From positions 1-52,155 of the forward strand of contig CAJLFU010000013.1 in NCBI GenBank assembly GCA_905205995.1: a DNA stretch of 52,155 nt. The letters are read 5' to 3'. This document shows positions 8,253 to 16,077 of this stretch, in pieces. Under the pieces are notes generated by a model, which worked only from the letters and a program-made list of their open reading frames with translations, ran no database searches and was not told the DNA's origin. The stretch is from an uncultured Haemophilus sp. GTDB lineage: Bacteria; Pseudomonadota; Gammaproteobacteria; Enterobacterales; Pasteurellaceae. The position numbers were made by a program, and so were the translations under genes. Position 1 is the first letter of the stretch; the number at the start of each line of letters is the position of its first letter.

Positions 8253-9353
8253 TTAGAGGCGCATTGGCATAATGACGTATTCTGCGCTTGCATCTTCGCT
8301 GTTTTCAATTAAGCAGCTTGATGACGCATCAGTGAGGCGAATACGTACTTGTTGGCATTTTAAGGCGTTCAATACATCTAAAATGTAAGTCACATTAAAG
8401 CCCACTTCCATTTCTTCACCTTGATAATTCACATCCACGATTTCTTCTGCCACTTCGTGTTCAGGGTTAGATGCGGTAATTTTAAGTTGGTTTTCACTTA
8501 AGTTTAAACGAACGCTACGTACACGTTCATTTGAAAGGATAGAAGCACGTACAAAAGCTTGTTTTAAGGTTTCCCAGTTACCTTCTACGATACGAGTTGC
8601 ATTACGTGGTAATACACGACGGTAATCAGGGAAACGACCATCAATGAGTTTTGAGGTAAACACAATGTGGTTTAAGTGGATACGAAGATTATTCGTGCCG
8701 ATTTGCAAACGAGCAAGTTCGTCACTGCTTTCTAATAAGCGATTCAGTTCTAATACACCTTTACGAGGGAGAATAACTGAATGAGTTTGCAGATCTTGAT
8801 CTAATTCGATCGTGCAAACCGCAAGACGGTGACCGTCAGTGGCAACAGTACGTAATAAATTACCTTCTGTTTCAAATTTCATGCCGTTTAAGAAATAACG
8901 AGCATCCTGGTTTGCCATTGAAAATTGGGTTGCTTCAATTAAGCGACGCAAGGTGCTTTGCGGTAAGGCAAAATCCACTTCAGATTGCCAATCCGTTAGA
9001 TTTGGATATTCTTCAGCAGGCAGAGTAGTGAGATTAAACTTACTGCGGCCTGATTCTACAATGGCGCGATCTTCTTCAAAGGTAACTGTAATTTCAAATT
9101 CATCTGATAGCGTGCGGCAAATATCTAAGAATTTTTTAGCCGGAATGGTGAAAGCGCCATCTGCGGTTGAAGACGAAAGTTGAGTATAGCTAGAAAGCTC
9201 AACTTCAAGGTCTGTACCTGTAATAGTTAAACGGTTATCTTCAATTTGTAATAACACGTTATTTAATACAGGAATATTCGGACGATTGCTTAATACGCCA
9301 CAAACTTGCTGTAAGGGTTTTAATAGATTTTCTCTTGAAATGCTAAATTGCAT
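8253..9353 (-). CDS. dnaN: DNA polymerase III beta clamp
   Basis: DnaN forms the dimeric sliding clamp that tethers DNA polymerase III. There are two tandem ATGs (9356 and 9353). The ribosome site AAGGAG (9365-9360) is best spaced for 9353, giving 366 residues, the E. coli length. The protein opens MQFSISRENLLKPLQQVCG and ends in the usual YVIMPMRL. It is packed between dnaA and recF, with about ten bases after the dnaA stop, so the three genes form one transcription unit. Confidence 0.95.
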   Translation of the reverse strand: MQFSISRENLLKPLQQVCGVLSNRPNIPVLNNVLLQIEDNRLTITGTDLEVELSSYTQLSSSTADGAFTIPAKKFLDICRTLSDEFEITVTFEEDRAIVESGRSKFNLTTLPAEEYPNLTDWQSEVDFALPQSTLRRLIEATQFSMANQDARYFLNGMKFETEGNLLRTVATDGHRLAVCTIELDQDLQTHSVILPRKGVLELNRLLESSDELARLQIGTNNLRIHLNHIVFTSKLIDGRFPDYRRVLPRNATRIVEGNWETLKQAFVRASILSNERVRSVRLNLSENQLKITASNPEHEVAEEIVDVNYQGEEMEVGFNVTYILDVLNALKCQQVRIRLTDASSSCLIENSEDASAEYVIMPMRL

Positions 9354-9363
9354 CATGGGCTCC

Positions 9364-10731
9364 TTATGCAGATAATGTGCGAATTAAATTCGCCCAATCT
9401 TCTTGAATACTGCTGTCTTTTTCACGGAATTTTGGCACTTCACGACAGGCATTTAAGACTGTCGTGTGATCGCGTTCAAAGGCTCGGCCAATTTCCGGTA
9501 AGCTTTTATTGGTTAATTCTTTTGCTAATGCCATCGCAACTTGGCGTGGGCGAGTGACTGATCTTGCTCTGCTTTTTGATTTTAAATCTGCCACTTTAAT
9601 TCGATAGTATTCTGCCACGACTTTTTGAATGTTTTCAATGGTTACCAAACGTTCTTGTAAGGCAAGAATATCTTTTAATGTGTCACGGACAAAATCAATA
9701 TCAATGTGACCACCTTTGAAGTCTTGCATCGCTTTCACACGGTTTAACGCACCTTCTAATTCACGAACATTCGTGCGTAAGCGTTGAGCAATAAAGAATG
9801 CCACCTCTTCTGGCAGTTCCATATGATGTTCTTCTGCTTTTTTCAGCAAAATCGCAACACGAGTTTCTAAATCAGGTGGTTCAATAGCAGTGGTTAAACC
9901 CCAGCCGAAACGAGATTTTAGGCGTTCTTCAATTTTCTCAATTTCTTTTGGATAGCGGTCAGAGGTCAAAATAATTTGACGGCCAGTTTCAAATAAATTA
10001 TTGAAAATATGGAAAAATTCTTCTTGTGTTTTTTCTTTTTCAGCAAAGAATTGAATATCATCCACTAATAATGCATCAAGAGAACGATAGAATTTTTTGA
10101 ATTGATCCATTTTATTATCACGCATTGCTTTTACCATGTGCTGCATAAAATTATTAGCATGGATATAAAGCACGAGGGCATTTGGTTTATTCGCTAAAAT
10201 GCCATTACCGATTGCGTGTAATAAGTGGGTTTTACCTAAACCTGTCCCGCCATATAAAAAGAATGGGTTTGCCGTTGGTTCACCTGGTGCAAGAGCAAGT
10301 TTTTGACCTACGGCACGGGCGAGTTGGTTTGATTTACCTTCAACAAAGTTTTCAAATAAATGCTTACGATTTAGGTGTGATTCAAATTTGCTTGGTGCAT
10401 CAGATTCTTGCTGAAAACTGACCGCACTTTCTTGATGATTAACTGTTTGAGTTGGGGCCGATTCAACAGCTTTTGGAGCAGGTTTTACCCCTTCTTTTAC
10501 GATAATTTGTAAATTTGGATTTTTAGCAAGGGATTGGCAAATTTGATGAATTTGAGCCAAATAATGATTTTCCACCCAGCTTTTTACAAACATATTGGAC
10601 GCATATAACACCACTTGATCTTGCGAGATTACATCCGCTTGTAGTGGGCGTAACCAAGTGCTGAGATCCATCGGAGAAACCTGATCTTGTAGTTGAGATA
10701 AGCAATCTTGCCATAGGGTAGAAAGGCTCAC
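9364..10731 (-). CDS. dnaA: Chromosomal replication initiator DnaA
   Basis: DnaA binds and melts the replication origin. The start is a GTG at 10731, as in E. coli, preceded by AAGGA, and gives MSLSTLWQDC. The 455-residue protein has an N-terminal DnaB/DiaA-interaction domain and a variable linker (about residues 85-125). The AAA+ domain follows, with Walker A GGTGLGKTHLLHA near 165, Walker B ALLVDDIQFF and sensor LTSDRYP. The C-terminal DNA-binding signature is near 420 (FERDHTTVLNA). Hda, its partner in regulatory inactivation, is encoded at 42011-42706. Confidence 0.97.
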   Translation of the reverse strand: MSLSTLWQDCLSQLQDQVSPMDLSTWLRPLQADVISQDQVVLYASNMFVKSWVENHYLAQIHQICQSLAKNPNLQIIVKEGVKPAPKAVESAPTQTVNHQESAVSFQQESDAPSKFESHLNRKHLFENFVEGKSNQLARAVGQKLALAPGEPTANPFFLYGGTGLGKTHLLHAIGNGILANKPNALVLYIHANNFMQHMVKAMRDNKMDQFKKFYRSLDALLVDDIQFFAEKEKTQEEFFHIFNNLFETGRQIILTSDRYPKEIEKIEERLKSRFGWGLTTAIEPPDLETRVAILLKKAEEHHMELPEEVAFFIAQRLRTNVRELEGALNRVKAMQDFKGGHIDIDFVRDTLKDILALQERLVTIENIQKVVAEYYRIKVADLKSKSRARSVTRPRQVAMALAKELTNKSLPEIGRAFERDHTTVLNACREVPKFREKDSSIQEDWANLIRTLSA

Positions 10732-11049
10732 GATAAATTATCCTTATGTTATATGCATATAAAATAAAAGCCGCAAAAGTACGGTAAAAAATCGAAGAGA
10801 ATTTTACAATAATTTAGGCAAAAGATCTTCTGTTGGTCATCAAAAAAAGACAAAAAGGTTGCTTGAGATTTTGCCCAAAATCCGTATAATCCCCACGATT
10901 TTAGAAGAAACGGAAGATTATTTCGGAATTTTCTCTTTTCTTATTTGACGAAAGCCCAATTTATGATTAAAATTGCGGTCTATTTTTTATAACCCTTGTT
11001 GTGTTTTGAATATCAAAACAGTAAACCATTTTGATTTAGGTAGATTACA
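10732..11049. other. Intergenic region between divergent dnaA and rpmH
   Basis: This 318-base AT-rich gap holds the dnaA and rpmH promoters. I see no good DnaA box (TTATNCACA) and no repeated 13-mers, so I do not call it the origin. A strong plus-strand promoter is listed separately. A near-uptake-signal (AAGTACGGT, one mismatch) is at about 10777-10785. Confidence 0.6.
10863..10890 (+). promoter_or_regulatory. rpmH operon promoter
   Basis: TTGAGA (10863-10868) and TATAAT (10885-10890) are separated by 16 bases. The hexamers match the sigma-70 consensus at 4 of 6 and 6 of 6. The leader to rpmH is about 150 bases. Confidence 0.7.
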
Positions 11050-11184
11050 ATGAAACGTACATTTCAACCTTCTGTATTAAAACGTAGCCGTACTCACGGT
11101 TTCCGTGCTCGTATGGCAACTAAAAACGGCCGTCAAGTTTTAGCTCGTCGTCGTGCTAAAGGTCGTAAGAGTTTATCTGCATAA
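11050..11184 (+). CDS. rpmH: 50S ribosomal protein L34
   Basis: This 44-codon gene encodes the small, very basic L34 protein of the large ribosomal subunit. It opens [20 protein letters not shown] and ends in an arginine- and lysine-rich tail ([14 protein letters not shown]). The length and sequence are diagnostic. It begins the conserved rpmH-rnpA-yidD-yidC-mnmE cluster; rnpA starts 12 bases after its stop. Confidence 0.97.
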
Positions 11185-11196
11185 TCACCATTTTTA

Positions 11197-11565
11197 GTGA
11201 TTAAGTTAAACTTCTCTCGGGAGTTACGATTGTTAACTCCCACTCAATTCAAAAATGTCTTCGAACAACCGTTTCGAGCAAGCACCCCTGAAATTACCAT
11301 TCTCGCACGCAAAAATAATCTTGAGCATCCACGCTTAGGTTTAACTGTGGCTAAAAAACATCTTAAACGAGCGCATGATCGTAATCGTATCAAACGTTTA
11401 GTTCGTGAAAGTTTTCGTTTATCTCAACATGATTTGCCTTCTTGTGACTTTGTCTTTGTGGCGAAACGTGGCATTGGTCAGCTTGATAATCAAACGTTTT
11501 TACAAACTTTGGATAAATTATGGGCACGTCACATTCGTTTGGCACAAAAATCCTTATCGCTTTAA
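11197..11565 (+). CDS. rnpA: Ribonuclease P protein component
   Basis: RnpA is the protein subunit of RNase P, which matures tRNA 5' ends. The start is a GTG at 11197, giving MIKLNFSRELRLLTPTQF, which agrees with the Haemophilus form of the family. The 122-residue basic protein contains the RNR-type signature in KRAHDRNRIKRLVRESFR near residue 60. It follows rpmH by 12 bases and overlaps yidD by 46 bases in another frame, which is normal for this cluster. Confidence 0.95.
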   Translation: MIKLNFSRELRLLTPTQFKNVFEQPFRASTPEITILARKNNLEHPRLGLTVAKKHLKRAHDRNRIKRLVRESFRLSQHDLPSCDFVFVAKRGIGQLDNQTFLQTLDKLWARHIRLAQKSLSL

Positions 11566-11783
11566 TTAAGTTTTATCAAGTAGCGATTAGCCCTTTAATT
11601 GGGCCCCGTTGTCGTTTTGTGCCAACCTGTTCTTGCTATGGTATTGAGGCGTTAAAAACACATGGATTGTTAAAAGGTAGTTGGCTTACGCTAAAACGTG
11701 TATTAAAATGTCACCCCTTAAGCGCCGGTGGATTCGATCCTGTTCCGCCGAAAAAGATTAATAATAACGATGAGAAAAAATAA
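11520..11783 (+). CDS. yidD: Membrane protein insertion efficiency factor YidD
   Basis: YidD is a small inner-membrane-associated protein thought to assist YidC-dependent insertion. The 87-residue product has an amphipathic N-terminal segment (ILIALIKFYQVAISPLIGP), the cysteine motif RCRFVPTCSCYG, and KCHPLSAGGFDPVP near the end, all diagnostic. It overlaps rnpA upstream and shares one base with yidC downstream, so translation of the three is probably coupled. Confidence 0.93.
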   Translation: MGTSHSFGTKILIALIKFYQVAISPLIGPRCRFVPTCSCYGIEALKTHGLLKGSWLTLKRVLKCHPLSAGGFDPVPPKKINNNDEKK

Positions 11784-13411
11784 TGGACTCAAGACGTAGC
11801 CTATTAGTGCTTGCACTACTCTTTATTTCTTTCCTTGTTTATCAGCAATGGCAACTTGATAAAAATCCACCTGTTCAACAACAGACCACGGAACAAACAA
11901 CAACCGCCTCTTCTGATGTACCGGCAAGTTCTTCTTCATCTGCCGAAGTAGTGGCAGACTCACAAACTAAAGGTCACATTATTACATTAGAAAATGATGT
12001 ATTACGTTTGAAAGTGGATACATTAGGTGGTGATGTAATCAGTTCTGAATTATTAAAATATGATGCAGAATTAGGTTCAAAAGAACCTTTCGTCTTGTTA
12101 AAAGATACAAACGAGCATGTTTACATTGCACAAAGCGGCTTAATCGGTAAAAACGGGATCGATACAAAAGCAGGTCGTGCACAATATCAAGTTACGGGTG
12201 ATAATTTCAAATTAGCAGAAGGTCAAAATGAACTTTCTGTACCATTAACATTTGAAAAAGATGGTGTCACTTATCGTAAAATCTTTGTATTAAAACGCGA
12301 TAGCTATGATGTAGGTGTTAACTTTGAAATTGTGAACCAAAGTGGTAGCACAATTGAAGTTGAACCTTACGGCCAATTAAAACATACATTAGTTGAAAGC
12401 AGCGGTAACGTAGCAATGCCTACTTATACCGGTGGTGCATATTCTTCTTCTGAAACAAATTACAAAAAATACAGCTTCAGCGATATGAAAGACAAAAATC
12501 TTTCTATCGATACCAAAGCAGGTTGGGTTGCTATTTTACAACACTATTTCGTATCAGCTTGGATCCCAAATCAAGATGTAAATAACCAACTTTATAGTAT
12601 TACAGACAGCAAAAATAACGTTGCGTCTATTGGTTATCGTGGTCCTGTGGTGTCTATTCCAGCGGGTGCAACAGAAACAATTACCAGCTCATTATGGACA
12701 GGTCCTAAATTACAAAACAAAATGGCTGAAGTGGCTAACCACTTAGACTTGACTGTCGATTACGGTTGGGCATGGTTTATCGCGAAACCATTATTCTGGT
12801 TATTAACGTTCATTCAAAGTATTGTATCTAACTGGGGGGTGGCAATTATTTGTGTAACCTTAGTGGTGAAAGCGATTTTATATCCGCTTACAAAAGCACA
12901 ATACACTTCTATGGCGAAAATGCGTATGTTGCAACCGAAAATGCAAGAAATGCGCGAACGTTTTGGTGATGATCGCCAACGTATGAGCCAAGAAATGATG
13001 AAACTTTACAAAGAAGAAAAAGTGAATCCACTTGGCGGTTGTTTACCATTAATCCTTCAAATGCCAATTTTCATCGCATTATATTGGACGTTTATGGAAG
13101 CGGTTGAACTTCGCCATGCGCCATTCTTTGGTTGGATTCAAGATTTATCGGCACAAGACCCTTACTACATTCTCCCAATCTTAATGGGTGGATCAATGTT
13201 CTTGTTACAAAAAATGTCACCGACACCAGTTGCAGATCCAATGCAACAAAAAGTGATGAACTTCATGCCGTTGATCTTTATGTTCTTCTTCCTCTGGTTC
13301 CCGGCAGGTCTAGTACTTTACTGGTTAGTATCTAACTTAATCACTATCGTACAACAACAAATGATCTACCGTGGTTTAGAGAAAAAAGGGTTACATACCC
13401 GTAAAAAATAA
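11783..13411 (+). CDS. yidC: Membrane protein insertase YidC (Oxa1 family)
   Basis: YidC inserts and folds inner-membrane proteins, alone or with SecYEG. The 542-residue protein has an N-terminal membrane anchor (residues 6-22). A low-complexity Ser/Thr/Gln linker and a large periplasmic beta domain (about 55-330) come next. The Oxa1 core with five membrane segments starts near 340 (WGVAIICVTLVVKAILYPL). The PLGGCLPLILQMPIFIALYW stretch is typical of gammaproteobacteria. It ends in a positively charged tail and is followed by a terminator. Confidence 0.96.
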   Translation: MDSRRSLLVLALLFISFLVYQQWQLDKNPPVQQQTTEQTTTASSDVPASSSSSAEVVADSQTKGHIITLENDVLRLKVDTLGGDVISSELLKYDAELGSKEPFVLLKDTNEHVYIAQSGLIGKNGIDTKAGRAQYQVTGDNFKLAEGQNELSVPLTFEKDGVTYRKIFVLKRDSYDVGVNFEIVNQSGSTIEVEPYGQLKHTLVESSGNVAMPTYTGGAYSSSETNYKKYSFSDMKDKNLSIDTKAGWVAILQHYFVSAWIPNQDVNNQLYSITDSKNNVASIGYRGPVVSIPAGATETITSSLWTGPKLQNKMAEVANHLDLTVDYGWAWFIAKPLFWLLTFIQSIVSNWGVAIICVTLVVKAILYPLTKAQYTSMAKMRMLQPKMQEMRERFGDDRQRMSQEMMKLYKEEKVNPLGGCLPLILQMPIFIALYWTFMEAVELRHAPFFGWIQDLSAQDPYYILPILMGGSMFLLQKMSPTPVADPMQQKVMNFMPLIFMFFFLWFPAGLVLYWLVSNLITIVQQQMIYRGLEKKGLHTRKK

Positions 13412-13416
13412 TCACT

Positions 13417-13441
13417 AACCGCACCTTCGGGTGCGGTTTTT
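13417..13441 (+). terminator. Terminator after yidC
   Basis: AACCGCACC (13417-13425), loop TTCG, GGTGCGGTT (13430-13438) and then Ts. The stable TTCG tetraloop and T-run make a good intrinsic terminator. The arms are an uptake-signal variant. Confidence 0.85.
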
Positions 13442-13445
13442 ACAT

Positions 13446-14030
13446 ATGTTAATAATGTTCAATACAAGACTAAAAGTCATTTTGTTATTTATTTTAATTG
13501 GGCTAATTATATATCCTACGTTTTCGGATAAGAGCCTACTTCCCGGTGCACGTCTTGATGTTTATGTTTCCCTTGCATTAAGCATTCTTCTTTTTTCTGT
13601 CATGATTTATTGGGAAGTGAAAAATGCCCTTTTAAAAAGAAAGGCAAAGCCTAAAAGAGCTTCCAATAAAAAGAAACCCAAAGAAAATATTTTTTATCAC
13701 ATACTCATGAAAGTATTGGGGTATATTATTATGTGTAGTGGTTTTTTTTGTTGCTTTTTCTTACTTTCAAACACTTTCTTAACTTTCTATGTTTCCATTT
13801 GGGGACAAGAAGAAAACTATATAGCCGAGGTTACTTATAAGCGTAAAAACAAATCGATATATAGTATTTATATTTCATCTAATCAATATGGAAATGAAAG
13901 ATTTACTTCTAAAAAGGTTTATAATTCAGTAGAGAATGGGCAAATACTCCAAATTTATAAAAAAAGAACGAGCTCGGTCTCCTATATTGATGCATCTGAA
14001 GTAATTAAACTTAATGCTCTTTCCGATTAA
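13446..14030 (+). CDS. Uncharacterised membrane protein between yidC and mnmE
   Basis: I do not recognise this gene. The frame opens inside the yidC terminator at a GTG; ATGs at 13446 or 13455 are more credible starts, though neither has a clear ribosome site. From 13446 it gives 194 residues. There are three or four hydrophobic segments (about 7-25, 35-52, and a long one at about 80-110), a lysine-rich loop near residues 60-80, and a soluble C-terminal part (about 115-194) rich in Tyr, Ser and Lys. The sequence is more AT-rich than its neighbours and interrupts an otherwise conserved cluster, suggesting an acquired accessory gene. Confidence 0.6.
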   Translation: MLIMFNTRLKVILLFILIGLIIYPTFSDKSLLPGARLDVYVSLALSILLFSVMIYWEVKNALLKRKAKPKRASNKKKPKENIFYHILMKVLGYIIMCSGFFCCFFLLSNTFLTFYVSIWGQEENYIAEVTYKRKNKSIYSIYISSNQYGNERFTSKKVYNSVENGQILQIYKKRTSSVSYIDASEVIKLNALSD

Positions 14031-14083
14031 TTTTTCCTCAAGATAACCGCAATATTAGAGCGGTCAATTTTTAGTGAGTTTTT

Positions 14084-15442
14084 ATGAAAGAAACAATCGT
14101 CGCACAAGCGACAGCGCCAGGACGTGGCGGTATTGGTATTTTGCGTGTATCCGGCCCAAAAGCGATTGAAGTTGCACAAGCGGTATTAGGTAAATGTCCT
14201 AAACCAAGAATGGCAGATTATTTAGCTTTTAAAGATGCTGATGGCACAGTATTAGATCAAGGCATTGCGCTTTATTTTAAATCGCCGAATTCCTTTACTG
14301 GTGAAGATGTATTGGAATTGCAAGGTCATGGTGGACAAGTGGTATTAGATTTGTTGCTAAAAAGAATCTTACAACTTGATGGTGTTCGTCTTGCGCGTCC
14401 AGGTGAATTTTCTGAACAGGCTTTTTTAAACGATAAATTAGATTTAGCCCAAGCTGAAGCCATTGCCGATTTGATTGATGCCACTTCGGAGCAAGCTGCT
14501 CGTTCAGCATTAAAATCACTACAAGGTGAATTTTCTAATAAAGTGAATCAGTTAGTGGATTCCGTGATTTATCTTCGTACTTATGTGGAAGCGTCGATTG
14601 ATTTCCCCGATGAAGAAATTGACTTTTTGGCAGACGGTAAAATCGAAGCAAAATTACGAGAAATTATCACTCAGCTTGATTTAGTTCGTAGCGAAGCAAA
14701 ACAAGGCTCGATTTTACGTGAAGGGATGAAAGTAGTGATTGCCGGTCGTCCAAATGCAGGTAAATCCAGTTTACTGAATGCTTTAGCGGGCAGAGAAGCC
14801 GCCATTGTGACAGATATTGCAGGAACAACACGCGATGTATTGCGTGAGCATATTCATATTGATGGCATGCCTTTACATATTATTGATACCGCAGGGCTTC
14901 GTGAAGCGACAGATGAAGTTGAACGTATCGGGATCTCGCGAGCCTGGACGGAGATTGAGCAAGCCGATCGTATTATCTTAATGTTAGACAGTAGCGATCC
15001 GGATAGCCAAAATATCGAAAAAGTGCGGTCAGAATTTTTATCAAAATTGCCAAATAATATGCCGGTGACTATCGTTCGTAATAAAGTAGATTTAAGTGGC
15101 GAGGCAGTTGGGCTAAAAGAAGAAAATGGAACAACGACCGTTTGCTTATCCGCCCAAACACATCAGGGTGTAGATTTATTGCGTGAGCATTTGAAACAGG
15201 CTATGGGATTCCAAACAGGGATGGAAGGGGGCTTTTTAGCGCGCCGTCGCCATCTTGATGCTTTAGAAAAAGCGGCTGAGCATTTACAAATTGGGTTAGT
15301 CCAATTAACCGAGTTTCATGCAGGTGAATTATTGGCGGAAGAACTTCGTTTAGTACAAGCTAACTTAAGTGAAATTACGGGGCAATTTACCTCAGATGAT
15401 TTGCTCGGTAATATTTTCAGTTCTTTCTGTATTGGAAAATAA
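14084..15442 (+). CDS. mnmE: tRNA uridine-5-carboxymethylaminomethyl modification GTPase
   Basis: MnmE works with MnmG to modify the wobble uridine of several tRNAs. The 452-residue protein has the N-terminal folate-binding domain (ATAPGRGGIGILRVSG). A helical domain is interrupted by the GTPase, with P-loop AGRPNAGKSSLLNA near residue 222, GTTRD, DTAGLRE and NKVD. It ends in the required C-terminal FCIGK motif with the conserved Cys. An uptake signal lies inside the gene (15021-15029). It completes the rpmH-mnmE cluster after the inserted membrane protein. Confidence 0.96.
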   Translation: MKETIVAQATAPGRGGIGILRVSGPKAIEVAQAVLGKCPKPRMADYLAFKDADGTVLDQGIALYFKSPNSFTGEDVLELQGHGGQVVLDLLLKRILQLDGVRLARPGEFSEQAFLNDKLDLAQAEAIADLIDATSEQAARSALKSLQGEFSNKVNQLVDSVIYLRTYVEASIDFPDEEIDFLADGKIEAKLREIITQLDLVRSEAKQGSILREGMKVVIAGRPNAGKSSLLNALAGREAAIVTDIAGTTRDVLREHIHIDGMPLHIIDTAGLREATDEVERIGISRAWTEIEQADRIILMLDSSDPDSQNIEKVRSEFLSKLPNNMPVTIVRNKVDLSGEAVGLKEENGTTTVCLSAQTHQGVDLLREHLKQAMGFQTGMEGGFLARRRHLDALEKAAEHLQIGLVQLTEFHAGELLAEELRLVQANLSEITGQFTSDDLLGNIFSSFCIGK

Positions 15443-15452
15443 ACTTTAGTTT

Positions 15453-16010
15453 ATGACTTTTCATATGTTGTGGGTCATTGCTCTTGGTCTCTCGATGGAT
15501 GCCTTTGCAGTTTCCATCTCTAAAGGCTTAGTAATGCGCGCTTTTCGATGGAAACAAGCATTAGCTATCGCATGCTGTTTTGGGCTATTTCAAGGCATCA
15601 TGCCTGCGATAGGCTATGTTGTCGGACTGCAATTTAGTCAGATGATTCAAAATTGGGATCATTGGATTGCCTTTGTTTTACTTGCTCTCATCGGTGTGAA
15701 TATGATTCGAGAAGGACTTAGCTCGGATGATGAACCCGCTCCCTCATTGATTAGTTTAAAACACTTGCTAACACTTGGTGTGGCAACGAGTATTGATGCG
15801 TTAGCCGTCGGTGTCTCTTTTGCTTTTCTTTCCGTGGACATTTTGTTGGCTGTCTTCATCATAGGTTTAACAACCTTTGTCATCTCTTTTATTGGCGTAA
15901 AGAGCGGTCATTTTTTAGGGAAAAAATTCAAAAGCAAAGCAGAGATTTTTGGTGGTTTAGTGTTATTAGTTATGGCTGTAAAAATCCTGCACGAACATGG
16001 TGTTTTTTAA
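15453..16010 (+). CDS. mntP: Manganese efflux pump MntP
   Basis: MntP exports Mn2+ across the inner membrane. The 185-residue protein shows six hydrophobic segments in two homologous halves. Both have the acidic motif of the family: SMDAFAVSISKG near residue 15 and TSIDALAVGVSFAF near 112. The first ATG places SMDAFA at the same distance from the start as in E. coli. It follows mnmE by 10 bases. I see no yybP-ykoY-type riboswitch leader, unlike some other mntP genes. Confidence 0.92.
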   Translation: MTFHMLWVIALGLSMDAFAVSISKGLVMRAFRWKQALAIACCFGLFQGIMPAIGYVVGLQFSQMIQNWDHWIAFVLLALIGVNMIREGLSSDDEPAPSLISLKHLLTLGVATSIDALAVGVSFAFLSVDILLAVFIIGLTTFVISFIGVKSGHFLGKKFKSKAEIFGGLVLLVMAVKILHEHGVF

Positions 16011-16077
16011 GTGCGAATTTTCGCCTTTTAGATTATAATCTTACGAACTTTGTCTTTTTTAAAAGGGTAATAATTGA

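Noticed and set aside
10732..11049. Replication origin next to dnaA
   Set aside because: No DnaA boxes, 13-mers or DnaA-box cluster seen; in Haemophilus and E. coli the origin is not beside dnaA.
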